Shown: one piece after another, positions 52,303-60,287 of the stretch
Position numbering within the stretch: the stretch's first letter is position 1
Layout: each line of letters opens with the position of its first letter
Source: Roseovarius sp. W115
GTDB taxonomy: Bacteria; Pseudomonadota; Alphaproteobacteria; Rhodobacterales; Rhodobacteraceae
Assembly: GCF_032842945.2 (NCBI RefSeq)
Contig: NZ_CP146606.1
Span: 248,001 to 312,000 of the forward strand
Direction: 5' to 3'
DNA length: 64,000 nucleotides
The notes under the pieces: model-generated
What the model was told of the DNA's origin: nothing
Seen by the model: only the letters and a program-made list of their open reading frames with translations
Database searches by the model: none
Program-made: the position numbers and the translations under genes

Positions 52303-53408
52303 AAATCACCCGCATCACCGTCTGGCAGCGCGATCTGCCGCTTGCCGAACCCTACTTTCTGTCTGGCGGGCGCTTGCGGTTTGACCGGCTCGACAGCACA
52401 TTTGTGTGCATCGACACCGATGAGGGTCTTAGCGGCTGGGGAGAGGGGTGCCCCTGGGGGCATACCTATCTACCAGCACATGGCCCTGGGGTAAGAGCGG
52501 GAATCGAAACACTGGCACCCGCGCTTCTGGGGTGTGATCCGCGCAGTTTGGATCATGTGAACAAAGTGATGGACACGCAACTTCCGGGGCATCCCTATGC
52601 CAAATCGCCGATCGATATCGCCTGTTGGGACATTCTGGGACAAGTCGCAGGCCTGCCGCTCTGGCAACTTCTGGGCGGTGCAGAGGCGACCCCGGTTGCG
52701 GTCAATTCCTCTATCTCCACCGGCACACCCGAGGAGATGATAGCCCTTATCGAAAAAGCCGCAGCCAAGGGCTACACCGTGCATTCCGCCAAGGTCGGCG
52801 GCAGTGAGCCTGACGTGGATATCGCACGCATAGAAGGCATATCAAGCGCCCTGCCCAAAGGTCACCGTCTCACCTTTGACGTTAACCGGGCCTGGACGCC
52901 CGCCATGGCCATTGAAGTTCTCAACTCGGTTGCCGCGCGCGATTGGGTCGAACAGCCTTGTAAGACGCTCGATCAATGCGCGCATGTGGCCAAACGGGTG
53001 CAAAATCCGATCATGCTGGACGAATGCATGACTACGTTTCCCGATCATCTAGAAGCGTGGAAACTGGGTGCTTGCGAAGGGGTCAAGGTCAAGCCCAACC
53101 GTGTAGGCGGTCTGACCCGCGCGCGTCAGATCCGGGATTTTGGCGTCTCGGTGGGTTGGCAGATGCATATCGAGGATGTGGGCGGGTCTGCTCTGGCTGA
53201 CACCGCTGCCATTCATCTTGCGGCGTCAACGCCAGATGAGAACCGACTGGCGTCTTGGCTCTGTCACTACCATCTGAGCGATGATCCTGTGCCGGGACAA
53301 GGCGCGCGCAACGCACAGGGCTTTGCCACCCCGACCAGCGCGCCTGGGCTTGGGGTGGCCCCCGAGCCTGACACGCTTGGCGCACCTGCGGCCGTCTATG
53401 AGGGGTAA
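52299..53408 (+). CDS. Mandelate racemase/enolase-superfamily enzyme 3
   Basis: Protein of 369 residues, ATG overlapping the small cupin stop. The metal ligands are D in LTFDVNRAW, E in DWVEQPCKT and E in IMLDECMT. Lysines are in HSAKVGGSEPD and GVKVKPNRVGG. The strand-2 sequence (SAKVGG) and the strand-6 sequence (KVKPNRVGG) differ from copies 1, 2 and 4, so it should have its own substrate or stereochemistry. IEDVGGSALADTAAIHLAAST is the late cap motif. The gene is three bases upstream of the third DddQ-like gene. Confidence 0.82.
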   Translation: MKITRITVWQRDLPLAEPYFLSGGRLRFDRLDSTFVCIDTDEGLSGWGEGCPWGHTYLPAHGPGVRAGIETLAPALLGCDPRSLDHVNKVMDTQLPGHPYAKSPIDIACWDILGQVAGLPLWQLLGGAEATPVAVNSSISTGTPEEMIALIEKAAAKGYTVHSAKVGGSEPDVDIARIEGISSALPKGHRLTFDVNRAWTPAMAIEVLNSVAARDWVEQPCKTLDQCAHVAKRVQNPIMLDECMTTFPDHLEAWKLGACEGVKVKPNRVGGLTRARQIRDFGVSVGWQMHIEDVGGSALADTAAIHLAASTPDENRLASWLCHYHLSDDPVPGQGARNAQGFATPTSAPGLGVAPEPDTLGAPAAVYEG

Positions 53409-53411
53409 CCG

Positions 53412-54005
53412 ATGACGGCGGCCCTCCTCTCAGCTTTGACGCAGTTGGCGCGACACATTGGCGGAGACCTGTCTTGGTTCGCAGATCGCATGGAGGGTCT
53501 AGAAATCTCTTCGGAAGCGCGGCCTATGCCACATCCTGTATGTGATACATTGCCCGCGCGTTGCCACGAGATTTCTAACCTTACGGCCCCCGCCACACAG
53601 GCGCTGATGCGCGCGATCCCGCATCTGCCCTGGACGCAAAGCTATACCGAAACCGATGGGTTCGACGCGCATTACCTCGCCAATTATGCCTTTGTGAATG
53701 TGGTCTCGCCGAGCGGACTCTACCTGTCGGACGAAATGCGCATCTCTGTTGGGTTCTGGGGCGAAGGGTTGATCTATCCGGATCACGCGCATGCGCCTGA
53801 AGAATGGTACGTTATGCTGGCTGGATCCTGCAATCTGACAAGCGATGGCGTTGGCACGCGGGTTCTGCGCGCTGGTGAGGTCGCGCATCACACGCCCTGG
53901 CAACGCCATTCGGCGCGCATGAACCCCGGACCACTCTTGGCCGCCGCTTATTGGCGCGGCGATGGTCTTATGGACAAATCGACGTTTTACGGAGGAGCGT
54001 CATGA
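53412..54005 (+). CDS. DddQ-family cupin (DMSP lyase-like), copy 3
   Basis: Protein of 197 residues. The metal motif YPDHAHAPEEWY keeps Tyr, His, Glu and Tyr at the DddQ spacing, and the late His occurs in TPWQRHSARM, where copies 1 and 2 have PHAL/M. The body is more divergent (NLTSDGVGTRVLRAGEVAHH). GGAGGAG stands before the next start at 54002, which overlaps its stop. Its position between enolase 3 and enolase 4 shows that the cupin/enolase pairing has been repeated. DMSP lyase activity is less assured than for copy 1. Confidence 0.72.
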   Translation: MTAALLSALTQLARHIGGDLSWFADRMEGLEISSEARPMPHPVCDTLPARCHEISNLTAPATQALMRAIPHLPWTQSYTETDGFDAHYLANYAFVNVVSPSGLYLSDEMRISVGFWGEGLIYPDHAHAPEEWYVMLAGSCNLTSDGVGTRVLRAGEVAHHTPWQRHSARMNPGPLLAAAYWRGDGLMDKSTFYGGAS

Positions 54006-55105
54006 AGATTACCAAGCTCACGCTCTGGGACGTGCCGCTGACAGCGCATGAAACCTACTACATGGCGGATGGCAAGACGTGCGATGACACGCCATCGGTG
54101 ATCCTGTGCATCGAAACAGATACCGGCCTTCAAGGTTGGGGGGAATATTGTGCGATCCCGGGATATTTGCCGGCCTATTGGCGCGGCACGGCCCCCGCGG
54201 TGGAAGAAATGGCGCCGGTTCTGCTGGGGGCTGATCCGATTGGCCCCGCGGCGGTGATGGACCGGCTCAACGCATATCTGCAAGGCCACCCTTATGCCAA
54301 ATCGCTCATCGACATGGCGCTCTGGGATCTGACGGGCAAGGCCGCCAACCTTCCGCTCTATACACTTTTGGGCGGGCGCATGGTGGCGGATATGCCGGTC
54401 TATCATTCCATCACCTGCGTGGCCCCAGAAGAGATGGCACGCATGGCCCGCGACGCGCAGGATCAGGGCATCACCCAGTTTCAGGTCAAGCTTGGCGCGG
54501 ATGCAGATTGGCAGGCGGATGTTGAGCGCCTCAAAGCGGTGCGCGCCGAAGTCGGAGCCGGACCTTTGTTCTATGGCGACTGGAATTGCGGGGCGAGCGC
54601 GCTTGAGGCCACGCGCGTTGGCCGGGCCGTGCGCGATCTGGACGTGATGCTCGAACAGCCCTGTGCGACGATTGAGGAATGCGCCCATGTACGCCGTGCC
54701 ACAGGTCTTCCCATGAAACTAGATGAAACGGCGCATGATATTCCGACCTTGCTGGACGGTCACGCCAAAGGCTGTATGGACGCCGTGGCGTTGAAACTCT
54801 CGAAATTCGGCGGGATTTCCGTCATTCGCGCGGCGCGTGAGATGTGTCTGATCCAAGGCACTCAGATGTGTATCGAAGATTGCTGGGGCAGCGACATCAC
54901 CACCGCCGCGAGCCTGCATCTGGCCGCCTCCACTCCGGCGCGTGGCTTGATGAACACCTGCGATCTCAACCACTACGTCGCCCCCCGCATCGCGCCCGAT
55001 GCGCCCGTGCGTCAGGATGGCCGCATTGCTGTGCCCGAAGGCCCCGGCCTTGGGATCACCGTGGATGACGCCGTTCTGGGCGCGCCTGCCCATATCTTTG
55101 ATTGA
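54002..55105 (+). CDS. Mandelate racemase/enolase-superfamily enzyme 4
   Basis: Protein of 367 residues starting MKITKLTLWDVPLTAHETYYMADG. The metal ligands are D in FYGDWNCGA, E in VMLEQPCAT and E in MKLDETAHD. Lysines are in FQVKLGADADW and VALKLSKFGGIS, and the cap motif is CIEDCWGSDITTAASLHLAASTP. Among the four it looks closest in spacing to the betaine epimerase HpbD (KLTRIGG-like strand 6, DDAWGGD-like cap). It is followed after 21 bases by the aminotransferase. Confidence 0.82.
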   Translation: MKITKLTLWDVPLTAHETYYMADGKTCDDTPSVILCIETDTGLQGWGEYCAIPGYLPAYWRGTAPAVEEMAPVLLGADPIGPAAVMDRLNAYLQGHPYAKSLIDMALWDLTGKAANLPLYTLLGGRMVADMPVYHSITCVAPEEMARMARDAQDQGITQFQVKLGADADWQADVERLKAVRAEVGAGPLFYGDWNCGASALEATRVGRAVRDLDVMLEQPCATIEECAHVRRATGLPMKLDETAHDIPTLLDGHAKGCMDAVALKLSKFGGISVIRAAREMCLIQGTQMCIEDCWGSDITTAASLHLAASTPARGLMNTCDLNHYVAPRIAPDAPVRQDGRIAVPEGPGLGITVDDAVLGAPAHIFD

Positions 55106-55126
55106 CCCCTGATGAGGACCGCTGGC

Positions 55127-56490
55127 ATGTCTGAATTTTCAAATGAATATCCGACGCATGATCCCGACTGGGTGCAAGAGATGCACGCCAATCACTATCT
55201 GCAAAGCTGGTCCAAACAAGGCAGCAAGCCGCCGGTGATTACAGGCGCTGAAGGAAGCTGGTTCTGGGACAGCACTGGGAAACGCTATCTCGATTTCCAA
55301 TCGCAACTGGTGAACGCCAACCTGGGCCATCAGCACCCCAAGATCGTGCAGGCGATCAAGGATCAGGCCGACAAGCTATGCTATATCGGCCCGGCCATGG
55401 GGTCCGACGTGCGCTCGGAACTGGCAGCCCTCATGACTGAGATCACGCCAGAGCCGATCACCTCCACCTTTTTCACCACAGGCGGTTCTGCGGCCAATGA
55501 ATTGGCGATCCGTCTGGCCCGACACTACACAGGCCGCTCCAAGATCATCGCCCGCTATCGCAGCTATCACGGCGCCACCGGCGGCACGCTGAGCCTGACA
55601 GGCGATCCGCGCCACCATCTGACCCGTGGCGACATGCCGGGTGTGGTGCGCATGCTGGACCCCTATTGCTATCGCTGCCCAATGGGACATACCGACAGCG
55701 CAAACTGCCCGGTGAGTCAGGGGGCCCGCATCTTGAAGAACTTTTGATGTACGAAAACCCGCAAACTGTGGCCGCGGTGATTTTGGAGCCGATTGTGGGC
55801 ACCAACGGCATTCTTGTACCCCCCGATGGCTATTTGCAATCCATCCGCGAAACCTGTGACCGGCACGGCATCTTGCTGATCTTTGATGAGGTGATGGCCG
55901 GGTTTGGACGTACCGGTGAATGGTTCGCCTGCGATCATTGGGACGTAGCACCAGATATCCTCAGCTCGGCCAAGGGGATCAATTCGGGGTACGTCCCATT
56001 GGGCACGATGTCTGTCTCCAAAACACTGGCTGACTGGCTGAAGGACTATCCCCTGCCTGGAGGACTGACCTACGCCGGTCACCCACTCGCTTGTGCCTCA
56101 GGCGTAGCAGCCATTCGCGCCATGCAGGAAGAAGGCACTCTGGCGCAAGCGACCGCTTCTGGGGAGTACTTGCGTTCAGAACTGGCCAAGCTGGCCAACA
56201 AGCATCCTTGCATTGGTGATATTCGTGGCAAGGGCATGTTCAATGCGATCGAGTTGGTCAAGAACCGCGACACCCGCGAGATGCTGGTGCCCTTCGCAGC
56301 CAAGGGAGACGCTGCTGCGCCCATGTCCGAGATGATGAAATTTGCAATGAATGAGGGGCTTTATCTGTCATTCTTCTCAAACTGCATTCGCCTCACACCA
56401 CCCTTGAATATTCGTCGTGAGGATCTGGATCTCGGGTTGGAGATACTTGATCGAACGCTCGAGATCGCGGACGAACACTATCAGCCCTAA
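55127..56490 (+). pseudogene. Class III aminotransferase, interrupted by a one-base frameshift
   Basis: PLP-dependent aminotransferase split into two frames. The start is MSEFSNEYPTHDPDWVQEMHANHY (ATG 55127, GATGAGGA upstream). The first frame runs to a stop at 55747 after CPVSQGARILKNF. The second frame carries on the family sequence (GGPHLEELLMYENPQTVAAVILEPIVGTNGILVPPDGY) to 56490. Adding one G in the run at 55720-55724 restores a continuous protein of about 454 residues. The PLP lysine region SSAKGINSGYVPLG and FDEVMAGFGRTGEW are intact, so decay is recent or the gap is a sequencing error in the G/C run. Confidence 0.8.
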
Positions 56491-56988
56491 AACGTCCTGC
56501 CTTTAACCTGGGACATCAGATAAAGGCAGGGCGCACGCGACACGCATATCTTGCGCTGCATTCGACCCAAAGCTGTGATGCAGGTTTTGGGTCGAACGCT
56601 TTAAGCACTTTGTCCGGTCTTCCTTCGACGAGGCGCGTGTCGGAAAATCGGCGTTACGCATTTTCAAATCCGCCAAAACTCAAGTCGAAACCGTCACTGT
56701 TAGGTTGCGCCCGACGACACCGGGACTTTGAGTCACGCAGCGCAAGGCTTTGCTAAAAAGGAATATTTTATTCATTTGGGGAAGAAATTTTTTAAACTCT
56801 GCTCTTTTTTCTAGCTAACCGCATAATTAATAGGCAAACTTGCCCTGTGTTCGCCTTGTCTTCCCCCAAGCAAAGACGGGGCGAATGTGGCTTGATCGAG
56901 CCGGGACACAAGACACGGGCGATTTGCTCTGGTTCGAAAGCGAACCCCTAAAACATCAGCAAACGCCCCGCAAACGGGAGGACAGTTA
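56491..56988. other. Long structured leader region before the Amt gene
   Basis: 498 bases without a gene. It holds a stem CCTGCCTTTA/TAAAGGCAGG (56496-56505 with 56521-56530) right after the aminotransferase stop, a second stem TTCGACCCAAA/TTTGGGTCGAA (56561-56571 with 56586-56596), an AT-rich stretch at about 56740-56850 that could be the promoter, and a small GGTTCG/CGAACC dyad near 56932. A GGGAGGAC site precedes the ATG. Confidence 0.5.
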
Positions 56989-58425
56989 ATGGATACCGAT
57001 ATCGGTGCGCTTACGGTGATCTTTACCGAATTTTACTACTGGATCACCATTCCGCTGATGTTTTTGATTCACGTCGGCTTTTGTATGTATGAGGTCGGCG
57101 CGACACGTCACAAAAATCACGTTCACACTCTGATGAAGAACACCATGCTCATTCCGCTGGTGACGGTGACGTTCTTCTTCTTTGGGTGGTGGATTTACTT
57201 TGCCTTTCCAAACGGGCCTGGCATCACTGGCGGCATAACACAGTCTGACAATGCTGTGCCGTGGTCAGAACTGATGGGCACGCACCTCGGTGGACCTGGA
57301 CCGGCACTGGAGTCCGCTCAAGGATATGGCGTTGAACTTGGCAATGGCTTCTGGAACCGTCTCAACGGTGTGTTCTGGGCGGCATTCCTGCTGTTTAGCT
57401 GGACCGCAGCCTCCATCGTTTCTGGCGCGACCATAGAACGTATCCGGCCATCAGCCTTCTGGATCCTTGCCGTTGTCATCGGTTCATGCACTTGGATCAT
57501 CGACGCGGCCTGGGGCTGGCACCCAGATGGCTGGATGGTCACACAACTGGGCTATCACGATGCCTATGCATCTGGTGTGATCCACGCCATCGCAGGCGGT
57601 TTCGCCCTCGGTGTGGTCTGTGTGCTGGGGCCGAGGATCGGCAAGTTTGCCCCTGATGGCACCCCACGCAACATCAACCCGCACAACAAGTGGCTGGTCA
57701 CAATCGGTCTTTTCCTGATTTATTGCGGGTTCTGGGGCTTCTACGTGGCCTGTAACGTGCCAATCATCGACCACCAGTCTCTGGGCGGAGCCGAAGGTGT
57801 CGTGAACTTTACTGCGACAACGATTTACCTAACACCAACAACTCTTTCCGCGATTGTCTTCAACTTCTTGATGTCTCTATCCGGCGGCCTGTTGGCGGGA
57901 TATGTGGTGTCCAAGGGTGAAGCGTTCTGGACCTACTCGGCCGGTCTGGCAGGGGTGATCACAGCCTCAGCGGGCAATGACCTTTATCACCCGATCCAAG
58001 CGATGATCATTGGTGGTATCGGCGCGGTCTGTGCCTACAAGCTTCACTTCTGGGTCGAGCGCAAGTTCAAGATCGACGATCCGGTTGGCGCGATCGCCGT
58101 GCACGGCTACGCAGGCTTCATCGGCCTGGTGATTTGTGGCTTCATGCTTTGGGGTCACCCGGCAACAGCGGCCTATCATGAAACCGTTGCGGTCATCACA
58201 CCGTGGGGTCAGTTCATGGGCGCGTGCATCATGTTCATCGTTCTGGGCTTTATTCCAGCGTGGATCGTCTCAAAGATCCTGATGGGGCTCGGCATGCTGC
58301 GTGTGCCGCCAGCGGTCGAACTTGTCGGTCTCGATATGAGCGAGGAAATCGCCGAGGAAATGGACGCGATTGCAATCTCGCAGGCTGATATCGAAGAGGC
58401 CAAGCGTCTCGGACTGCTAACATAG
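56989..58425 (+). CDS. Ammonium transporter family (Amt/MEP/Rh) protein
   Basis: Inner-membrane channel of 478 residues with about eleven helices. The conserved His pair of Amt pores is visible in GVIHAIAGG (helix 5) and AVHGYAGFIGLV (helix 10), the latter being the family signature. The N-terminal region (LTVIFTEFYYWITIPLMFLIHVGFCMYEVGATRHKNHVHTLMKNTML) and the acidic C-tail (GLDMSEEIAEEMDAIAISQADIEEAKRLGL) differ from enteric AmtB and resemble the roseobacter/Rhizobium branch. No glnK lies next to it. Given the neighbouring amine-degrading genes it may import ammonium or a methylated amine. Confidence 0.85.
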   Translation: MDTDIGALTVIFTEFYYWITIPLMFLIHVGFCMYEVGATRHKNHVHTLMKNTMLIPLVTVTFFFFGWWIYFAFPNGPGITGGITQSDNAVPWSELMGTHLGGPGPALESAQGYGVELGNGFWNRLNGVFWAAFLLFSWTAASIVSGATIERIRPSAFWILAVVIGSCTWIIDAAWGWHPDGWMVTQLGYHDAYASGVIHAIAGGFALGVVCVLGPRIGKFAPDGTPRNINPHNKWLVTIGLFLIYCGFWGFYVACNVPIIDHQSLGGAEGVVNFTATTIYLTPTTLSAIVFNFLMSLSGGLLAGYVVSKGEAFWTYSAGLAGVITASAGNDLYHPIQAMIIGGIGAVCAYKLHFWVERKFKIDDPVGAIAVHGYAGFIGLVICGFMLWGHPATAAYHETVAVITPWGQFMGACIMFIVLGFIPAWIVSKILMGLGMLRVPPAVELVGLDMSEEIAEEMDAIAISQADIEEAKRLGLLT

Positions 58426-58435
58426 ATAGGAGCGA

Positions 58436-58669
58436 ATGATGTCTACAACTTCAGTTGAAACCTGGGCAGGTGCAGACCTGTCGCAAATCGGTCCAATCTA
58501 TCCAATGGTGGGCACAGAAATGATCCTTGTGATCGTCGGAGTGGCACTCTGGCTTCTGTTTCACATCGTGCAGGCCGGGATTGAAAGACGTGAGATGGAG
58601 GCGGATGAGGCTGCCGCAAAAAGTCCGGAGAGGCTAAAGCGCGTTTTTGAAGAAGAAGCGCACGAATAG
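58436..58669 (+). CDS. Small membrane protein next to the Amt gene
   Basis: Protein of 77 residues, ten bases after the Amt stop with TAGGAG upstream. It has one hydrophobic helix (MVGTEMILVIVGVALWLLFHIVQAG, about residues 24-48) followed by a charged, helix-forming cytoplasmic or periplasmic tail (ERREMEADEAAAKSPERLKRVFEEEAHE). It is not recognised as a family. The close linkage to the Amt gene and a shared terminator suggest it is an accessory subunit or regulator of that transporter. Confidence 0.7.
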   Translation: MMSTTSVETWAGADLSQIGPIYPMVGTEMILVIVGVALWLLFHIVQAGIERREMEADEAAAKSPERLKRVFEEEAHE

Positions 58670-58691
58670 GCGACCGTCTTATCGCCCTCGG

Positions 58692-58724
58692 ACGCGCCGG
58701 CCCCTCCGCCGGCGCGTTTCTTTT
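58692..58724 (+). terminator. Intrinsic terminator after the Amt pair
   Basis: A ten-pair stem ACGCGCCGGC/GCCGGCGCGT (58692-58701 with 58708-58717), a six-base loop CCCTCC and then TTTCTTTT. It separates the Amt genes from the EamA exporter. Confidence 0.88.
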
Positions 58725-58782
58725 GTCACCCGTCAATTTTCAGAGGCTGGACAGTCCCAGAACCGTCTGACACTGGTGGCGC

Positions 58783-59685
58783 ATGGCGCAGTCCCAAACC
58801 CAACCCAACGCAGATCAGGTGCAGAACGTATCGCTTGGCATTGCCAGTGCGGTGGCGGTTTTGATTATCTGGTCCGCGTTTTTCGTATTTTCCCGCGCTG
58901 GCGTGCAAACCACTCTGACTGCAGGTGATATTGCGGCTTTGCGGTTCACTGTGGCGGGGGTCATCTGCCTGCCTTTCCTGTGGGCGTGGTGGCCACGTCA
59001 CATACCGATCTGGGCTGCCGCCATTTTGTCGATGACCGGGCCGGGCATGATCTACACGATGTGTATGTATATTGGCCTAAGCGAGGCCTCGGTTGCGTAT
59101 GCAGGTGTCTTTTCAAACGGCGCACTGCCCATCTTCACTGGCGCTTTGGTTGCCTATGTTAGCCATCAATTGCCGGGCCGGATACAGGCTGCGGCACTGG
59201 CCATGATCGTCATCGGTGCTGTTTTGGTCGGCTCAACCGGGGTCGGGGCCGGGAACGGCAATGTGTGGCTCGGCATTGCCTTGTTCCTCACATCGGCCGC
59301 CATACAATCCATCTATATTTTCAGCCTGAGACACTGGAAGGTGAAACCGCGGCAGGCACTGGTGCTGGTCAATATTCCAAACGCCTTGCTCTTCTTGCCG
59401 ATCTGGGCCCTCTTCCTGCCCAGCGGCATGGCGGAAACGCCTCTCAGCACAATCCTCGGCCAAGCTTTGTTCCAAGGGCTGGGGCCGGGGTTTCTCGCCG
59501 TTATTCTCTTTTCACTGGCCGCCAATCACCTCGGCCCGAATGGCACGGCCGGGTTTTCCGCCGCTGTGCCTGCCACGGCGGCTGTCCTCGCCATACCGGT
59601 GTTAGGAGAAATTCCCGTGCCGCTGGAATGGGCCGGGATCGGGCTTGTGTCTTTGGGGCTTATCCTTTTGGTCCGCGCACGGTGA
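58783..59685 (+). CDS. EamA/DMT-family transporter
   Basis: Inner-membrane protein of 300 residues of the drug/metabolite transporter superfamily, with ten hydrophobic helices arranged as two EamA repeats. Examples are ASAVAVLIIWSAFFVFSRAGV (helix 1 with the repeat-typical IWSAFFVFSR) and NHLGPNGTAGFSAAVPATAAVLAIPVLGEIPVPLEWAGIGLVSLGLILL (end of repeat 2). Members export amino acids, metabolites or drugs. The ribosome site is weak. Substrate unknown. Confidence 0.82.
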   Translation: MAQSQTQPNADQVQNVSLGIASAVAVLIIWSAFFVFSRAGVQTTLTAGDIAALRFTVAGVICLPFLWAWWPRHIPIWAAAILSMTGPGMIYTMCMYIGLSEASVAYAGVFSNGALPIFTGALVAYVSHQLPGRIQAAALAMIVIGAVLVGSTGVGAGNGNVWLGIALFLTSAAIQSIYIFSLRHWKVKPRQALVLVNIPNALLFLPIWALFLPSGMAETPLSTILGQALFQGLGPGFLAVILFSLAANHLGPNGTAGFSAAVPATAAVLAIPVLGEIPVPLEWAGIGLVSLGLILLVRAR

Positions 59686-59827
59686 CGTTGCATCACTTTT
59701 CTCAGACCATGCTGGCGATACTTCGCTCTCTAAACTAAGTGGTTCAGGAACAGCTTCGCGCCGATAGTGCGACATGGTATCGTTCATGTCTCAGACCGGG
59801 CGCGGGGGTGGTGTTCAGGAGACCGTT

Positions 59828-60286
59828 ATGCAGATCACCGTTGATGGAAAACGTCATGAGGTCGATGTCGAAGACGACATGCCGCTGCTTTGGGTTTTGC
59901 GAGATGAGCTTGACATCACAGGTGTCAAATATGGCTGTGGCATCGCGCAATGCGGCGCTTGTACCGTGCATATCGATGGCGAGGCTGTGCGGTCGTGTCA
60001 GGTACTGGCAGGCGACGTTTGGGGGGATGTGACTACCATTCAGGGGCTTGGTACGCCAGAGGCCTTACACGCAGTCCAATCCGCCTGGATCGACCATCAG
60101 GTTGCACAATGCGGGTATTGTCAGTCTGGTCAGATCATGCAGGCCGCCGCGTTGCTTGCGGAAACGCCGAACCCCACGGATCAGGATATCGACGACGCCA
60201 TGTCCGGCAACCTCTGTCGCTGTGGCACCTACCCCCGCATCCGCGCGGCGATAAAGACAGCCGCGTCCAAACTGCGGGAGGTCTAG
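59828..60286 (+). CDS. 2Fe-2S subunit of a molybdenum hydroxylase (IorA-like)
   Basis: Protein of 152 residues from the ATG at 59828 ([22 protein letters not shown]), with AGGAGA upstream; the frame is open from 59774. It has the two-domain plan of xanthine oxidase-family small subunits: a plant-type ferredoxin motif [26 protein letters not shown], and the second cluster [16 protein letters not shown]...[15 protein letters not shown]. It pairs with the following molybdopterin subunit, starting two bases before that gene. The pattern fits isoquinoline 1-oxidoreductase alpha or an aldehyde oxidase of this type. Confidence 0.9.
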   Translation: MQITVDGKRHEVDVEDDMPLLWVLRDELDITGVKYGCGIAQCGACTVHIDGEAVRSCQVLAGDVWGDVTTIQGLGTPEALHAVQSAWIDHQVAQCGYCQSGQIMQAAALLAETPNPTDQDIDDAMSGNLCRCGTYPRIRAAIKTAASKLREV

Positions 60287-60287
60287 G

